A stretch of 64,000 bases of DNA from Brevibacillus fortis (GTDB lineage: Bacteria; Bacillota; Bacilli; Brevibacillales; Brevibacillaceae): NCBI RefSeq assembly GCF_003013395.1, contig NZ_PXZM01000014.1, positions 123,948-187,947 on the forward strand. The letters are read 5' to 3'. Each line of letters begins with the position of its first letter. Within the stretch, counting starts at the first letter, position 1. Positions 55,752 to 63,377 of this stretch are shown here, piece by piece. A model generated the notes under the pieces. The model made no database searches. It saw nothing but the letters and a program-made list of their open reading frames with translations, and had not been told where the DNA came from. The position numbers and the translations under genes were made by a program.

Positions 55752-56041
55752 AGCCGGCATCCTCTTCAGAGCAAAAACGCAAACAGGCTGTTGCGCTAAA
55801 ATACCAGGCGGGTATCATGGAAGCGCCAAAGATTGTGGCAAAAGGCAAGGGGTACGTGGCTGACAATATACTGAAGACAGCAAAGGAGCATGATATACCG
55901 GTACAGGAGGACCCATCACTCGTAGAGGTTTTGGGCAAACTGGATTTGGATCAACAAATTCCTCCCCAGCTGTATCAAGTTGTGGCAGAAATTCTTGCTT
56001 TTGTCTATCGCATTGATAAAGGCGGAGGAACCCAAAAATGA
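55748..56041 (+). CDS. ylqH: FlhB C-terminal-domain-like export switch protein (YlqH/FlhX-like)
   Basis: 97 aa. Reproduces the FlhB cytoplasmic domain after its NPTH cleavage site: AVALKYQAGIMEAPKIVAKGKGYVADNILKTA is the PTHVAVALKY-type strip without the Asn-Pro-Thr-His itself, followed by AKEHDIPVQEDPSLVEVLGKLDLDQQIPPQLYQVVAEILAFVY. It therefore represents the cleaved form without membrane part. It overlaps the FliK-like gene and yraN (ATGA at both ends), indicating tight coupling. Confidence 0.85.
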   Translation: MKPASSSEQKRKQAVALKYQAGIMEAPKIVAKGKGYVADNILKTAKEHDIPVQEDPSLVEVLGKLDLDQQIPPQLYQVVAEILAFVYRIDKGGGTQK

Positions 56042-56415
56042 GCGATCGCCGCCGTCTTCTTGGTCAAAGAGGAGAACAGCTTGCTGAAAGTTATTTAGTG
56101 AGCAAGGGGCTCCGCATTGTCGATCGAAATGTGCGAACAAAACGTGGAGAAATGGATTTGATCGCGCTAGACGGAAACTGTTTGGTTTTCATTGAGGTCC
56201 GAACGAGGAGCAGCCAATTTTATGGAACAGCGAGCGAGTCCATTACTTGGAAGAAGAAACAGAAACTGCGCGAGCTTGCTATCGAATACTTGCAAAAAAA
56301 CGCACAGCCAATTCCAGCGTTTCGTTTTGACGTCATCGCGATTTTCACCGGTGCATCAACGCAAGGTGGAGACTTCATGAAGCCAGTCATTGAGCATTAT
56401 GAGAGTGCTTTCTAG
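56038..56415 (+). CDS. YraN family nuclease-like protein (UPF0102)
   Basis: 125 aa. Restriction-endonuclease-like fold with the motif GEMDLIALDGNCLVFIEVRTRSS, giving the Asp, Glu and (in place of the usual Lys) Arg positions of the E-x-K type site. Begins LLGQRGEQLAESYLVSKGLRIVDRNVRTKRGE, as in the family. Probable role in DNA repair or transformation; function is unproved. It is the last gene of the rnhB group. Confidence 0.92.
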   Translation: MSDRRRLLGQRGEQLAESYLVSKGLRIVDRNVRTKRGEMDLIALDGNCLVFIEVRTRSSQFYGTASESITWKKKQKLRELAIEYLQKNAQPIPAFRFDVIAIFTGASTQGGDFMKPVIEHYESAF

Positions 56416-56750
56416 GAAAAACGGGCTCCTGACCACGAATATATTGGGGATATGTCTACAGCATCAGTCGCAGAGCCAGCGTACTATGTACTGTACTCGA
56501 CGCGATGAAACTCCTCCAAGCATCAACATTCGCTTTCCGGCTCAAAAGCTGGGAAGCATTTTTTTTTGATGAAACGGATCTATTCGTTCAGACAAGCCTA
56601 TAACTGGCATTGTTTTTGCTTTTGAATTCGGTTTATTAACAATCGTTTGAAAGAAAAACAAATGTTTTTCAAAAAAATAGCGGATTTGGTGTGACATTTT
56701 TCCATCTCATTCGTCAATACAAGTATAGGAAATAATTTGGAGGTAAAAAC
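56416..56750. other. 335-bp intergenic region upstream of the BIG2 protein gene
   Basis: It contains the yraN-group terminator at 56532-56568 and, at 56653-56670, a perfect inverted repeat GAAAAACA-aa-TGTTTTTC flanked by A/T tracts. The last 80 bp are AT-rich and must contain the promoter of the surface protein gene. No gene is seen. Confidence 0.6.
56532..56568 (+). terminator. Terminator after the rnhB-yraN group
   Basis: GCTTTCCGGCT pairs with AGCTGGGAAGC (two G-U) across CAAA, followed by A and eight to nine T residues. Confidence 0.85.
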
Positions 56751-58601
56751 ATGAAAAAGATGAAAAGTAACTTAATGAAAAACGTCTCCTTAGCGGTTGC
56801 AACTATTTGTACTGTTCAATTTTCAGTGACAGGTATTGCTTCAGCACAAGTCGTGACACCACAACCTCTAGAAGCTTATAGCGTAGTAGCAAGCTCAGTT
56901 TCTAATGGCTTGAAGGCAAGCGTAAGCTCGGTGAATGTCACGATTGGAGATTCAGAAACCATTCGCCTTACTTATAATGGCAGTCCTATCGATAATGCAT
57001 TGGTCGATTGGGAAATTGGCAGCTCCAGCATCGCTTCTGTCAGCAATGGCGTGGTGTACGGTAAGAAAGTAGGAACGACTGTTGCTACAGCTAGATACAA
57101 CGGTTATCGAGTTACAGTTAGAGTGACTGTTGACAGAGCTCAGACTCTCGAAGCAACGAAAACAGAGGTTTCTGTTAAAAAAGGCAAAAAAACAAACGTT
57201 AGTTTGAAATTTGCAGGCAGCAGTCTCCCTGGATCAAGAGCGACTTGGAAAACCGCGGATAAAACTGTCGCAACTGTTGACGATGGTGAAATTAAAGGTG
57301 TAGGACAAGGAAGCACAGTCATTACTGCTAGCTACAAAGACCAAGAAGTAGAAATCCGGGTTGATGTTGAAGGCGGAAATTCAGATGGTAAGCTGGAAGC
57401 AGATGTTACCAAGCTGAAAATGGAAAAAGGCGATAAAGAAACGATTAAGTTGACATATGACGACGATAAACTTTCTGGTTCAAAAGCAACCTGGAAAACT
57501 TCGAAGTCCTCTGTAGCAACTGTAAACGATGATGGTGTTGTTACTGCAAAAGGCAAAGGTACAGCAACGATCACTGCAAAATACAAAGGCTACGAAGTAG
57601 AGGTTGAGGTTTACGTAGATACAGACAGTTCTGGTAAACTGGAAGCAGATGAAACCAGCATTTCTTTGAAAAAAGGCGACAGAGACACGATTCAGCTAAC
57701 TTATGATGATGAAAGATTGTCTGGATCAAAAGCAACATGGAAAACATCCAACTCCAGCGTGGCAACTGTTGATGATGGTGTCGTTACGGCAAAAGGCCAA
57801 GGAACAGCTACCATTACAGCATCATACAAAGGCGATAAGGTCGAAATTCGTGTAAATGTCGATTACAACAACTCTGGTAAATTGGAAGTAAACGACAGCA
57901 CGATCTCCTTGAAAAAAGGGGAAAGAGAAACCGTAACATTGAAATATGATGGTTCTAGCATTGGTAACTCGAGTGCATCTTGGTCCACATCCCGATCCTC
58001 AGTAGCAACAGTGAGCAGCTCTGGTACGATTACAGCAACAGGTAAAGGTAAAGCTACCATTACTGCTCAATACAAGGGCGAAAAAGTAGAAATTGAAGTG
58101 ACTGTCGATAGCTCCTCAGGAATGCTGGAAGCAGACGATACGAGCGTCACCTTGAAAAAAGGCGAGAGAGAAACTGTAAAACTGAGATATGATGGCGACA
58201 CAATTAGCAATTCAAAAGCGTCTTGGAAAACCTCTAAATCTTCCGTAGCAACTGTTACCAGCAGTGGTACCATTACAGCAAAAGGTAAAGGTACGGCAAC
58301 CATTACAGCTACGTATAAAGGCGAAAAAGTTGAAATTGAAGTAAAAGTTGACAGCAAAAGCTCAGGCAAGCTGGAAGCAGATGACACAAGCATTACCATT
58401 AAAAAGGGTGACTCCGAAAAGATCAAACTCACCTATGATGGCGATGACATCAGCAGCACTAAAGCGAAATGGAAGTCCAATAAATCATCCGTAGCGTCAG
58501 TATCCAGCAGCGGTTCGGTAAAAGGTAAAAAGAAAGGTAAGGCCACTATTACAGCTGAATACAAAGGCTATGAAGTGGAAATCGAAGTAACGGTAAAATA
58601 A
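56751..58601 (+). CDS. Secreted protein with seven BIG2 Ig-like domains
   Basis: 616 aa. Signal peptide (about 1-33, ending IASA). Then seven tandem bacterial Ig-like group 2 units of about 80 residues each, starting near residues 49, 127, 209, 292, 373, 454 and 537. Each unit shows KLEAD-T-I-LKKG, a Y-G/D strand, WKTS-SSVATV, G-G-ATITA-YKG and VEIEV-V. Units 3-7 are highly similar and Lys-rich, suggesting recent duplication; units 1 and 2 have drifted. No sortase motif, S-layer homology domain or enzyme domain is seen, so it is probably released or held by charge to the wall. Confidence 0.9.
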   Translation: MKKMKSNLMKNVSLAVATICTVQFSVTGIASAQVVTPQPLEAYSVVASSVSNGLKASVSSVNVTIGDSETIRLTYNGSPIDNALVDWEIGSSSIASVSNGVVYGKKVGTTVATARYNGYRVTVRVTVDRAQTLEATKTEVSVKKGKKTNVSLKFAGSSLPGSRATWKTADKTVATVDDGEIKGVGQGSTVITASYKDQEVEIRVDVEGGNSDGKLEADVTKLKMEKGDKETIKLTYDDDKLSGSKATWKTSKSSVATVNDDGVVTAKGKGTATITAKYKGYEVEVEVYVDTDSSGKLEADETSISLKKGDRDTIQLTYDDERLSGSKATWKTSNSSVATVDDGVVTAKGQGTATITASYKGDKVEIRVNVDYNNSGKLEVNDSTISLKKGERETVTLKYDGSSIGNSSASWSTSRSSVATVSSSGTITATGKGKATITAQYKGEKVEIEVTVDSSSGMLEADDTSVTLKKGERETVKLRYDGDTISNSKASWKTSKSSVATVTSSGTITAKGKGTATITATYKGEKVEIEVKVDSKSSGKLEADDTSITIKKGDSEKIKLTYDGDDISSTKAKWKSNKSSVASVSSSGSVKGKKKGKATITAEYKGYEVEIEVTVK

Positions 58602-58612
58602 TGGATGACAGG

Positions 58613-58647
58613 AAACTCGCTGAATCGTAACTGATTCAGCGAGTTTT
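58613..58647 (+). terminator. Terminator after the BIG2 protein gene
   Basis: AACTCGCTGAATC and GATTCAGCGAGTT form a perfect 13-bp stem with a 6-nt loop, followed by seven T residues. Confidence 0.95.
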
Positions 58648-58697
58648 TTTCCAAAAGAAAGGAAATCCTGTTACTTGTTGAAGAGGAGGAATGAGTC

Positions 58698-59474
58698 ATG
58701 AGAGAGACTATCTTGGAAAAATTAAAAGAAATCGAACAAGCGCATGGCTTAAAAATATTGTTTGCTGTTGAATCAGGAAGCCGGGCATGGGGATTTCCGT
58801 CAAAAGATAGTGATTATGATGTACGTTTTGTCTATGTGAAGAAACCGGAATGGTATTTGTCCATTGACGAGAAACGGGATGTTGTAGAAGTACCAATCAA
58901 TGACCTCTTAGATATAAACGGCTGGGATATTCGAAAAGCCCTCAAGCTATATCGAAAATCGAATCCGCCCCTACAAGAATGGCTTGTGTCAGATATTGTT
59001 TATCTCGATACGCTAGGCTTTCGAGATGAGCTGGTAAGGTTGCAAGGGGAAGTATTTTCGCCAAAGGCTTCTTTGTATCATTATCTCAGTATGGCAAAAG
59101 GAAATTTTCGGGACTATCTGCAAGGTGAGCAAGTCAAAATCAAAAAATACTTTTACGTGTTACGCCCGATTCTCGCTTGTATCTGGATTGAAACGTATCA
59201 TACGAATCCCCCGATTGGATTTGATCGGCTAGTTGCAGAGCTGATAACGGATTCGACGCTAAAAGGTAAAATTTCTGAGCTGCTCCAAAGAAAAATAGCT
59301 GGCGATGAGTTGAACCTGGAGCCAAGAATCGAAGAGCTTCACCACTTTATTGAGGATCAAATTGAGCGTCTGACTGCACTGACTAGCCAATATACAAATG
59401 ATCTGGCGGACCCAACAGATAAGCTGGATGAAATATTTCGGAAGTATTTACAGAAGGCGTGGAATCTCAGCTAG
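58698..59474 (+). CDS. YcgL-type nucleotidyltransferase
   Basis: 258 aa. Polymerase-beta-like nucleotidyltransferase fold: FAVESGSRAWGFPSKDSDYDVRFVYV contains the GS motif and the DxD metal ligands. The rest is helical (FRDYLQGEQVKIKKYFYVLRPILACIWIE). Belongs to the COG3541 family of predicted nucleotidyltransferases; targets are unknown but RNA or protein modification is plausible. GAGGAGGAATG precedes the ATG. First gene of a compact group with a NADAR protein and, further on, KptA. Confidence 0.85.
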   Translation: MRETILEKLKEIEQAHGLKILFAVESGSRAWGFPSKDSDYDVRFVYVKKPEWYLSIDEKRDVVEVPINDLLDINGWDIRKALKLYRKSNPPLQEWLVSDIVYLDTLGFRDELVRLQGEVFSPKASLYHYLSMAKGNFRDYLQGEQVKIKKYFYVLRPILACIWIETYHTNPPIGFDRLVAELITDSTLKGKISELLQRKIAGDELNLEPRIEELHHFIEDQIERLTALTSQYTNDLADPTDKLDEIFRKYLQKAWNLS

Positions 59475-59516
59475 GCATCATCGGAAAGTATGTTAGCGAT
59501 GGAGGTATAGGCATAC

Positions 59517-60104
59517 ATGGAAGATCACATTCGAAAACATATCAAGCATCCTATCGAAATACACATTTATGAACCGGATAAACCGTACGGGTGTCTCTCC
59601 AATTTCTCTCGTCATCCAATAGAGTTAGAAGGGAAAATATGGCCAACAACCGAGCACTATTTTCAAGCAAAGAAATGTTCAGGGACCATCGATGAAGAAG
59701 AGATCATGTGTAATGCTTTACAAGCAAAAGTAGAACAGTACCCTGTCATTCGTGAAATTCTTCTCTCCACTGGGGACGCGACCCTGATCGAACGTACGGA
59801 AGATGACGCTATCAGGATGGGAGACAGCGAAAGTGGTGATCAAAATAATCTGGGAAAATTGTGGATGGAAGTACGTGAAAGCCTAGAGGAGTATCAACCG
59901 CATTTCTATTTGCCACCATGGATAGTGTTTCCAGAAGAGCATCCTTATAGTTTGTTTTGGCGGATGGGATTTGGTGAGGACTATGTCATGCATTATTGGC
60001 CATGGTTAGAGAAAAGGAGCGAGAATGCCAGGAAAGAGTATGACGCTTATTTTCCGGTACCAGAGGAATGGAAGTTTGAAGATTTGGATGAGGAGGAAGA
60101 ATGA
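59517..60104 (+). CDS. NADAR domain protein (YbiA-like)
   Basis: 195 aa. NADAR fold: YGCLSNFSRHPIELEGKIWPTTEHYFQAKKC is the characteristic N-terminal core, with RMGD and NNLGKLWMEVRESL completing it (about 10-125). The C-terminal 60 residues form an extra Trp- and acid-rich tail. NADAR proteins act on ADP-ribosylated or phosphoribosyl metabolites and some remove ADP-ribose from guanine bases. GGAGG before the ATG. The stop overlaps the remnant of a phosphatase-like gene (ATGA). Confidence 0.88.
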   Translation: MEDHIRKHIKHPIEIHIYEPDKPYGCLSNFSRHPIELEGKIWPTTEHYFQAKKCSGTIDEEEIMCNALQAKVEQYPVIREILLSTGDATLIERTEDDAIRMGDSESGDQNNLGKLWMEVRESLEEYQPHFYLPPWIVFPEEHPYSLFWRMGFGEDYVMHYWPWLEKRSENARKEYDAYFPVPEEWKFEDLDEEEE

Positions 60105-60352
60105 AGCTACTGTTCATTTGCAGCAGAAATAAATGGACGTATCAAGGTAACAGGTGGTCTTATCGGCTGGGCTGATCTCATTTTTTGTAGGGAGAAAAAC
60201 ATGTAAGGCGGTTACAAGAAAAGTTTAGCTCGGAACTGATGGATAAAAGGATCATTTGCTTGGGCATTCCTGATGAATACATGTACATGGATGAGGAGCT
60301 GATCGAGATATTAAAATCGAGTGTTTCCGCATATGTAGAGATTCCGGATTAA
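60101..60352 (+). pseudogene. Decayed low-molecular-weight protein tyrosine phosphatase-like gene
   Basis: The start (overlapping the NADAR stop) gives MKLLFICSRNKW, the P-loop start of this family. Then about 30 codons are missing and a second frame continues NGRIKVTGGLIGWADLIF. After an apparent one-base loss in an A run (about 60195-60199), a third frame reads HVRRLQEKFSSELMDKRIICLGIPDEY to a TAA at 60352. Taken together this is one disrupted gene with an internal deletion and a frameshift. The catalytic loop is incomplete. Confidence 0.8.
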
Positions 60353-60456
60353 GCTGTTAGTAGCTGTTGTCGATGTATACTCGATTATTTTGTATAATGG
60401 GGATGATATGGCTCGATGGCACTATCCATACTTATCGTAAAGTGAGGACTTTCACC

Positions 60457-60648
60457 ATGAAGAAAAAACTAGTACTGGTTCTAGATGTTGAAATAGCAGA
60501 CAAAGCGGATATGCAGGAACTGGCCGATTCTATGTCTACAGCGATTCAATCCGTGGAAGGGATTGCCTTACAAGACCTGGTTATGTTTGATAACGATGAA
60601 AACAATGCGGACAAGCTAATTGCGAACATAAAAAAACAAATGTCCTAA
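60457..60648 (+). CDS. Small hypothetical protein
   Basis: 63 aa from the ATG at 60457; GAGG lies 9 nt upstream. A strand-helix pattern (KKKLVLVLDVEIADKADMQELADSMSTAIQSVEGIALQDLVMFDND) resembles a small alpha/beta ferredoxin-like unit. No family recognised. A TATAAT at 60393-60398 may be its promoter, although the -35 match is weak. It is followed 16 bp later by a tiny membrane protein gene. Confidence 0.65.
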   Translation: MKKKLVLVLDVEIADKADMQELADSMSTAIQSVEGIALQDLVMFDNDENNADKLIANIKKQMS

Positions 60649-60664
60649 AAAGGGGAGCAGTCTT

Positions 60665-60820
60665 GTGTTTTTCGTTTATGTTCTGGCTTACCTAATTGTT
60701 GCGCTCCTCTATGGATTTTGGACGATGAAAAGCGGACAGCTATGGGTTCGAGTAACAGGAAATTTCATCGTTCACTTATTTATTGCTGCAATAGTGAGTC
60801 TCGGTTACTTTTTTGCATAA
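60665..60820 (+). CDS. Tiny two-TM membrane protein
   Basis: 51 aa from a GTG with GGGGAG 7 nt upstream. Two hydrophobic segments (about 2-17 and 33-50) separated by WTMKSGQLWVRVTGN. Function is unknown. Sits between the 63-aa gene and kptA, all on one strand with short gaps, so probably co-transcribed. The coding call rests on a good ribosome site and a full membrane hairpin. Confidence 0.6.
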   Translation: MFFVYVLAYLIVALLYGFWTMKSGQLWVRVTGNFIVHLFIAAIVSLGYFFA

Positions 60821-60856
60821 AAGAAGTGGCTATGACCTGTAATGGGAGATGAGTGT

Positions 60857-61402
60857 ATGGATTATCAAAAATTAAGTAAAGAATTGTCCTATGCGCTTCG
60901 TCATGCACCCCATGAATACGAGCTTGAGTTAGACGAACAAGGATGGGTTCCTATCAATCAATTGCTTTTGTCACTTCATGAACAGCGCAAGTGGCGAGCG
61001 GTTACCGAAAAAGATTTACATACGATGATTACGTTATCAGAAAAAAAGCGCCATGAGATCAACCAAGGCAAAATTCGAGCCCTCTATGGACATTCAGTGC
61101 CACAAAAGATTCAAAAGGAAGAAAAAGAACCACCTGCGTATCTTTTTCATGGCACGCCGCAAAGATTCCTCGATTCTATTTTGGCTAGCGGGCTTGTTCC
61201 AAAAGGAAGACAGTACGTGCATCTGTCTGAAGACGTCCAAACAGCACAGCAGGTTGGGAAAAGACGAGATGATCATCCCGTACTTTTGCGAATCGATGCG
61301 AGGCAAGCTTGGCAAGACGGCGTGAAGTTTTACCATGGAAATGAGCTCGTGTGGTTAGCAGATCACGTGCAAAAAGAGTACATATCTGTCTATCAGAAGT
61401 AG
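60857..61402 (+). CDS. kptA: RNA 2'-phosphotransferase (KptA/Tpt1 family)
   Basis: 181 aa. NAD-dependent enzyme that transfers an internal RNA 2'-phosphate to NAD, releasing ADP-ribose 1'',2''-cyclic phosphate. It opens YQKLSKELSYALRHAPHEYELELDEQGWV (Arg and His of the RNA lobe) and shows HEINQGKIRALYGHS, YLFHGT and ILASGLVPKGRQYVHLS of the ADP-ribosyltransferase fold. ATG 60857 is preferred, with GGGAGATGAG upstream. The bacterial substrate is unknown, as no tRNA-splicing 2'-phosphate is formed there. Confidence 0.92.
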   Translation: MDYQKLSKELSYALRHAPHEYELELDEQGWVPINQLLLSLHEQRKWRAVTEKDLHTMITLSEKKRHEINQGKIRALYGHSVPQKIQKEEKEPPAYLFHGTPQRFLDSILASGLVPKGRQYVHLSEDVQTAQQVGKRRDDHPVLLRIDARQAWQDGVKFYHGNELVWLADHVQKEYISVYQK

Positions 61403-61436
61403 GTCGATTTGCTCAAGAAAGAACATCGCAGCATGA

Positions 61437-61472
61437 GAAAAGACTCGCATTCGATTGCGGGTCTTTCTTATT
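61437..61472 (+). terminator. Terminator after kptA
   Basis: AAAGACTCGCA pairs with TGCGGGTCTTT across a small loop (one G-U), followed by CTTATT. Confidence 0.75.
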
Positions 61473-61490
61473 ATCGGAGGTAAAAACGGT

Positions 61491-61637
61491 ATGGAATTGT
61501 TGTTTGCTATTTTACTGATGGCAGGACTTTTTGCGATCTACGACGCGATTCGGAAGCTGAACCAGAACGTCATAACGCAGGTGGATCAAAACCAGCGGAT
61601 CATTGAACTACTGAATGAACTGAAGAGAAAGCAGTGA
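61491..61637 (+). CDS. Tiny single-TM protein with coiled-coil tail
   Basis: 48 aa from the ATG at 61491 after GGAGG. One membrane segment (about 3-17), then a helical charged tail (AIRKLNQNVITQVDQNQRIIELLNELKRK). The architecture is common in small unassigned Bacilli membrane proteins. Function unknown; a stem GTGAC/GTCAC lies just downstream without a T tract. Confidence 0.6.
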   Translation: MELLFAILLMAGLFAIYDAIRKLNQNVITQVDQNQRIIELLNELKRKQ

Positions 61638-61686
61638 GGATATTAGGGTGACTGAGCTCAAGTGCGCAGCTGTCACGATAGGGTAT

Positions 61687-62103
61687 TCATGGAGTGATGG
61701 TGAACGGTTTTTTTACATATTCCGCATGATGATTACCAGAGTGGTAGTAAACTTCTCCAGCGACTTTACGTAAAACGGCTACATATTTTGGAATTAGGAC
61801 CTCGAGGACATAATCCGAATTGTATTTGTCTTGTTCGTAGTCGATGAGTGGAAAATCACTAATCAGGAGTAAACTGTAATTACATCCATCTGGTACGGTT
61901 CTGTCCCATTCCTGAAGATTTTCAGAAAGGTACGGCCAAGATATATTGATCTGAATATGGTCCCGATCATAAGTCCAGGACCAGCGATTATCGTTTTCCC
62001 CATCAAATTCAAATGGTTTCAGCAATAATACACGTTCTAAATCGTTGGATAAAGTAATGAGGTCCAGGTCGCTGTAAAAGGAAATGCGTTCAAAAATTCT
62101 CAA
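61687..62103 (-). CDS. Orphan immunity-like hypothetical protein
   Basis: 138 aa from a TTG with AGGTGA 7 nt upstream. Acidic and aromatic-rich (RWSWTYDRDHIQINISWPYLSENLQEWDRTVPDG), beta-rich and without membrane segments: the look of immunity proteins of polymorphic toxin systems. It follows the 102-aa gene by 18 bp in the same operon. No toxin gene is near. The family is not recognised. Confidence 0.65.
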   Translation of the reverse strand: MRIFERISFYSDLDLITLSNDLERVLLLKPFEFDGENDNRWSWTYDRDHIQINISWPYLSENLQEWDRTVPDGCNYSLLLISDFPLIDYEQDKYNSDYVLEVLIPKYVAVLRKVAGEVYYHSGNHHAEYVKKPFTITP

Positions 62104-62121
62104 TCCAGTTCACCTTTCTTC

Positions 62122-62430
62122 TTACGCTTTTTCGTAAAGATAAAGGATACCCTCGTCGATCGACCAACCACGTAATGAATGCCTCCAATCGCTTGTTTGC
62201 GAGGGTAAGTATTTTTCGAGATCATGTAAGATTTTTTCCCAATCTGGATCACTATCATTAATCTCAATGGACTCCCCGTATACCAAGTCAAAAACGAGGT
62301 AACCCATTTCATATTCAATACAATCGATCTTATAGTAAGAGACACTGTATACTTCGTCCCAGTCGATATGAAAAGGTTTAGCATGTTCGTAGTGGATGGA
62401 AATTTGATGGCGATCCACAGAAAAAATCAA
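62122..62430 (-). CDS. Orphan immunity-like hypothetical protein
   Basis: 102 aa from a TTG with AGGAG 10 nt upstream. Begins with a beta-hairpin IFSVDRHQISIHYEHAKPFHIDWDEV and contains many Tyr, Asp and Glu (YKIDCIEYEMGYLVFDLVYGESIEIND), a PH-like beta-rich pattern seen in immunity and small regulatory proteins. It heads the two-gene minus-strand operon. Function not assigned. Confidence 0.65.
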   Translation of the reverse strand: MIFSVDRHQISIHYEHAKPFHIDWDEVYSVSYYKIDCIEYEMGYLVFDLVYGESIEINDSDPDWEKILHDLEKYLPSQTSDWRHSLRGWSIDEGILYLYEKA

Positions 62431-62626
62431 CTAAAACCAACTCCTTACCTGTTTAATTGCAGTATACCTGTTGGAGTGAGAGGTTTCCATAAATGTATGG
62501 AGGAATGGATAGTCCGTTCAAAAATGGAAATCAATGTGCTTTACAAGTAATGGCCTGTATTTTCTCCTAGTTATTAGAAAGATAAAATGATTGATATATC
62601 AATAATTTATCTAGAGGAGATGTAAA

Positions 62627-63103
62627 ATGAAAAATTGGGTTCCATTGTCGGATGAGCAATATCGTCTAGTGTGGGGTAAATTTTATAAGGATTTCAATTT
62701 CAAACCAAGTATCCATAGCAGTGATTGGCCTTCCTATCGTTTACCGATTCCTTTTGTTTCTTTTGATATTACCGAATATACGGATGACGATATCGATGAT
62801 CTTGAGGAGAAGTGTATTACCAATTTTAGAGCGGTGACAGAGTCTGACAAATATATCTATGCACTTGATTGGCAACACCAATCCTACCTCTACAATCCGC
62901 ATCTAGAGAATGGTAATGCAAGTGGAAGAATAGGGTTTTACCCAGATGGTGATTATTACTTCTTTTTGAATAAAGATTTTAAGTGGGGATACTTAGGGCA
63001 TCCCTGGGAGCAATCCATTAGTATTTTTGGAGAAGAACTGATTCATCAGTTTGAAATGAATAGACCAACTATATTTGGGAAGATAGTGCGTAGTAATCGA
63101 TGA
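62627..63103 (+). CDS. DUF2716 family protein, immunity-type
   Basis: 158 aa. WVPLSDEQYRLVWGKFYKDFNFKPS opens the protein, followed by YALDWQHQSYLYNP, GRIGFYPDGDYYFFLNKDFKWGYLGHPWEQSISIFGEEL, the DUF2716 pattern. Members are often found in toxin-immunity loci of Bacilli; a direct function is not shown. It is divergent from the two immunity-like genes. TAGAGGAGATG precedes the ATG. Confidence 0.75.
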   Translation: MKNWVPLSDEQYRLVWGKFYKDFNFKPSIHSSDWPSYRLPIPFVSFDITEYTDDDIDDLEEKCITNFRAVTESDKYIYALDWQHQSYLYNPHLENGNASGRIGFYPDGDYYFFLNKDFKWGYLGHPWEQSISIFGEELIHQFEMNRPTIFGKIVRSNR

Positions 63104-63203
63104 AGTATTAGTCTAATTAGTGCGATATCTAAAACAACATGGTAGCTGGATGCTAGATTCCATTTTTATTTTACAAGCGTTTTTTTACAAGATTACTACT
63201 ATG

Positions 63204-63240
63204 CCTCTTGATCAATGATTAAGAGGTTTTGTTTTTTTAT
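63204..63240 (+). terminator. Terminator between the DUF2716 gene and the ComM-like gene
   Basis: CCTCTT pairs with AAGAGG, with inner pairs ATCA/TGAT, and runs into a TTTTGTTTTTTT tract. Confidence 0.8.
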
Positions 63241-63377
63241 ATGGAATTGGTAGTAGGTAATTAGAACTATTTCTCGGATTATATTTACAAATTTCGATAA
63301 ACGTTTTGGCAAAAGCTCCAATTTACTTGCCCACCCCCTCTATCTTTTCCTACCCTATAACCAGAGGGGGAGAGGAC

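Noticed and set aside
57380..58600. Long tandem DNA repeats of about 245 bp
   Set aside because: They are the BIG2 domain repeats of one open frame, not a mobile or CRISPR-type array.
61640..61680. Stem GTGAC/GTCAC downstream of the 48-aa gene as a terminator
   Set aside because: The loop is large and no T tract follows.
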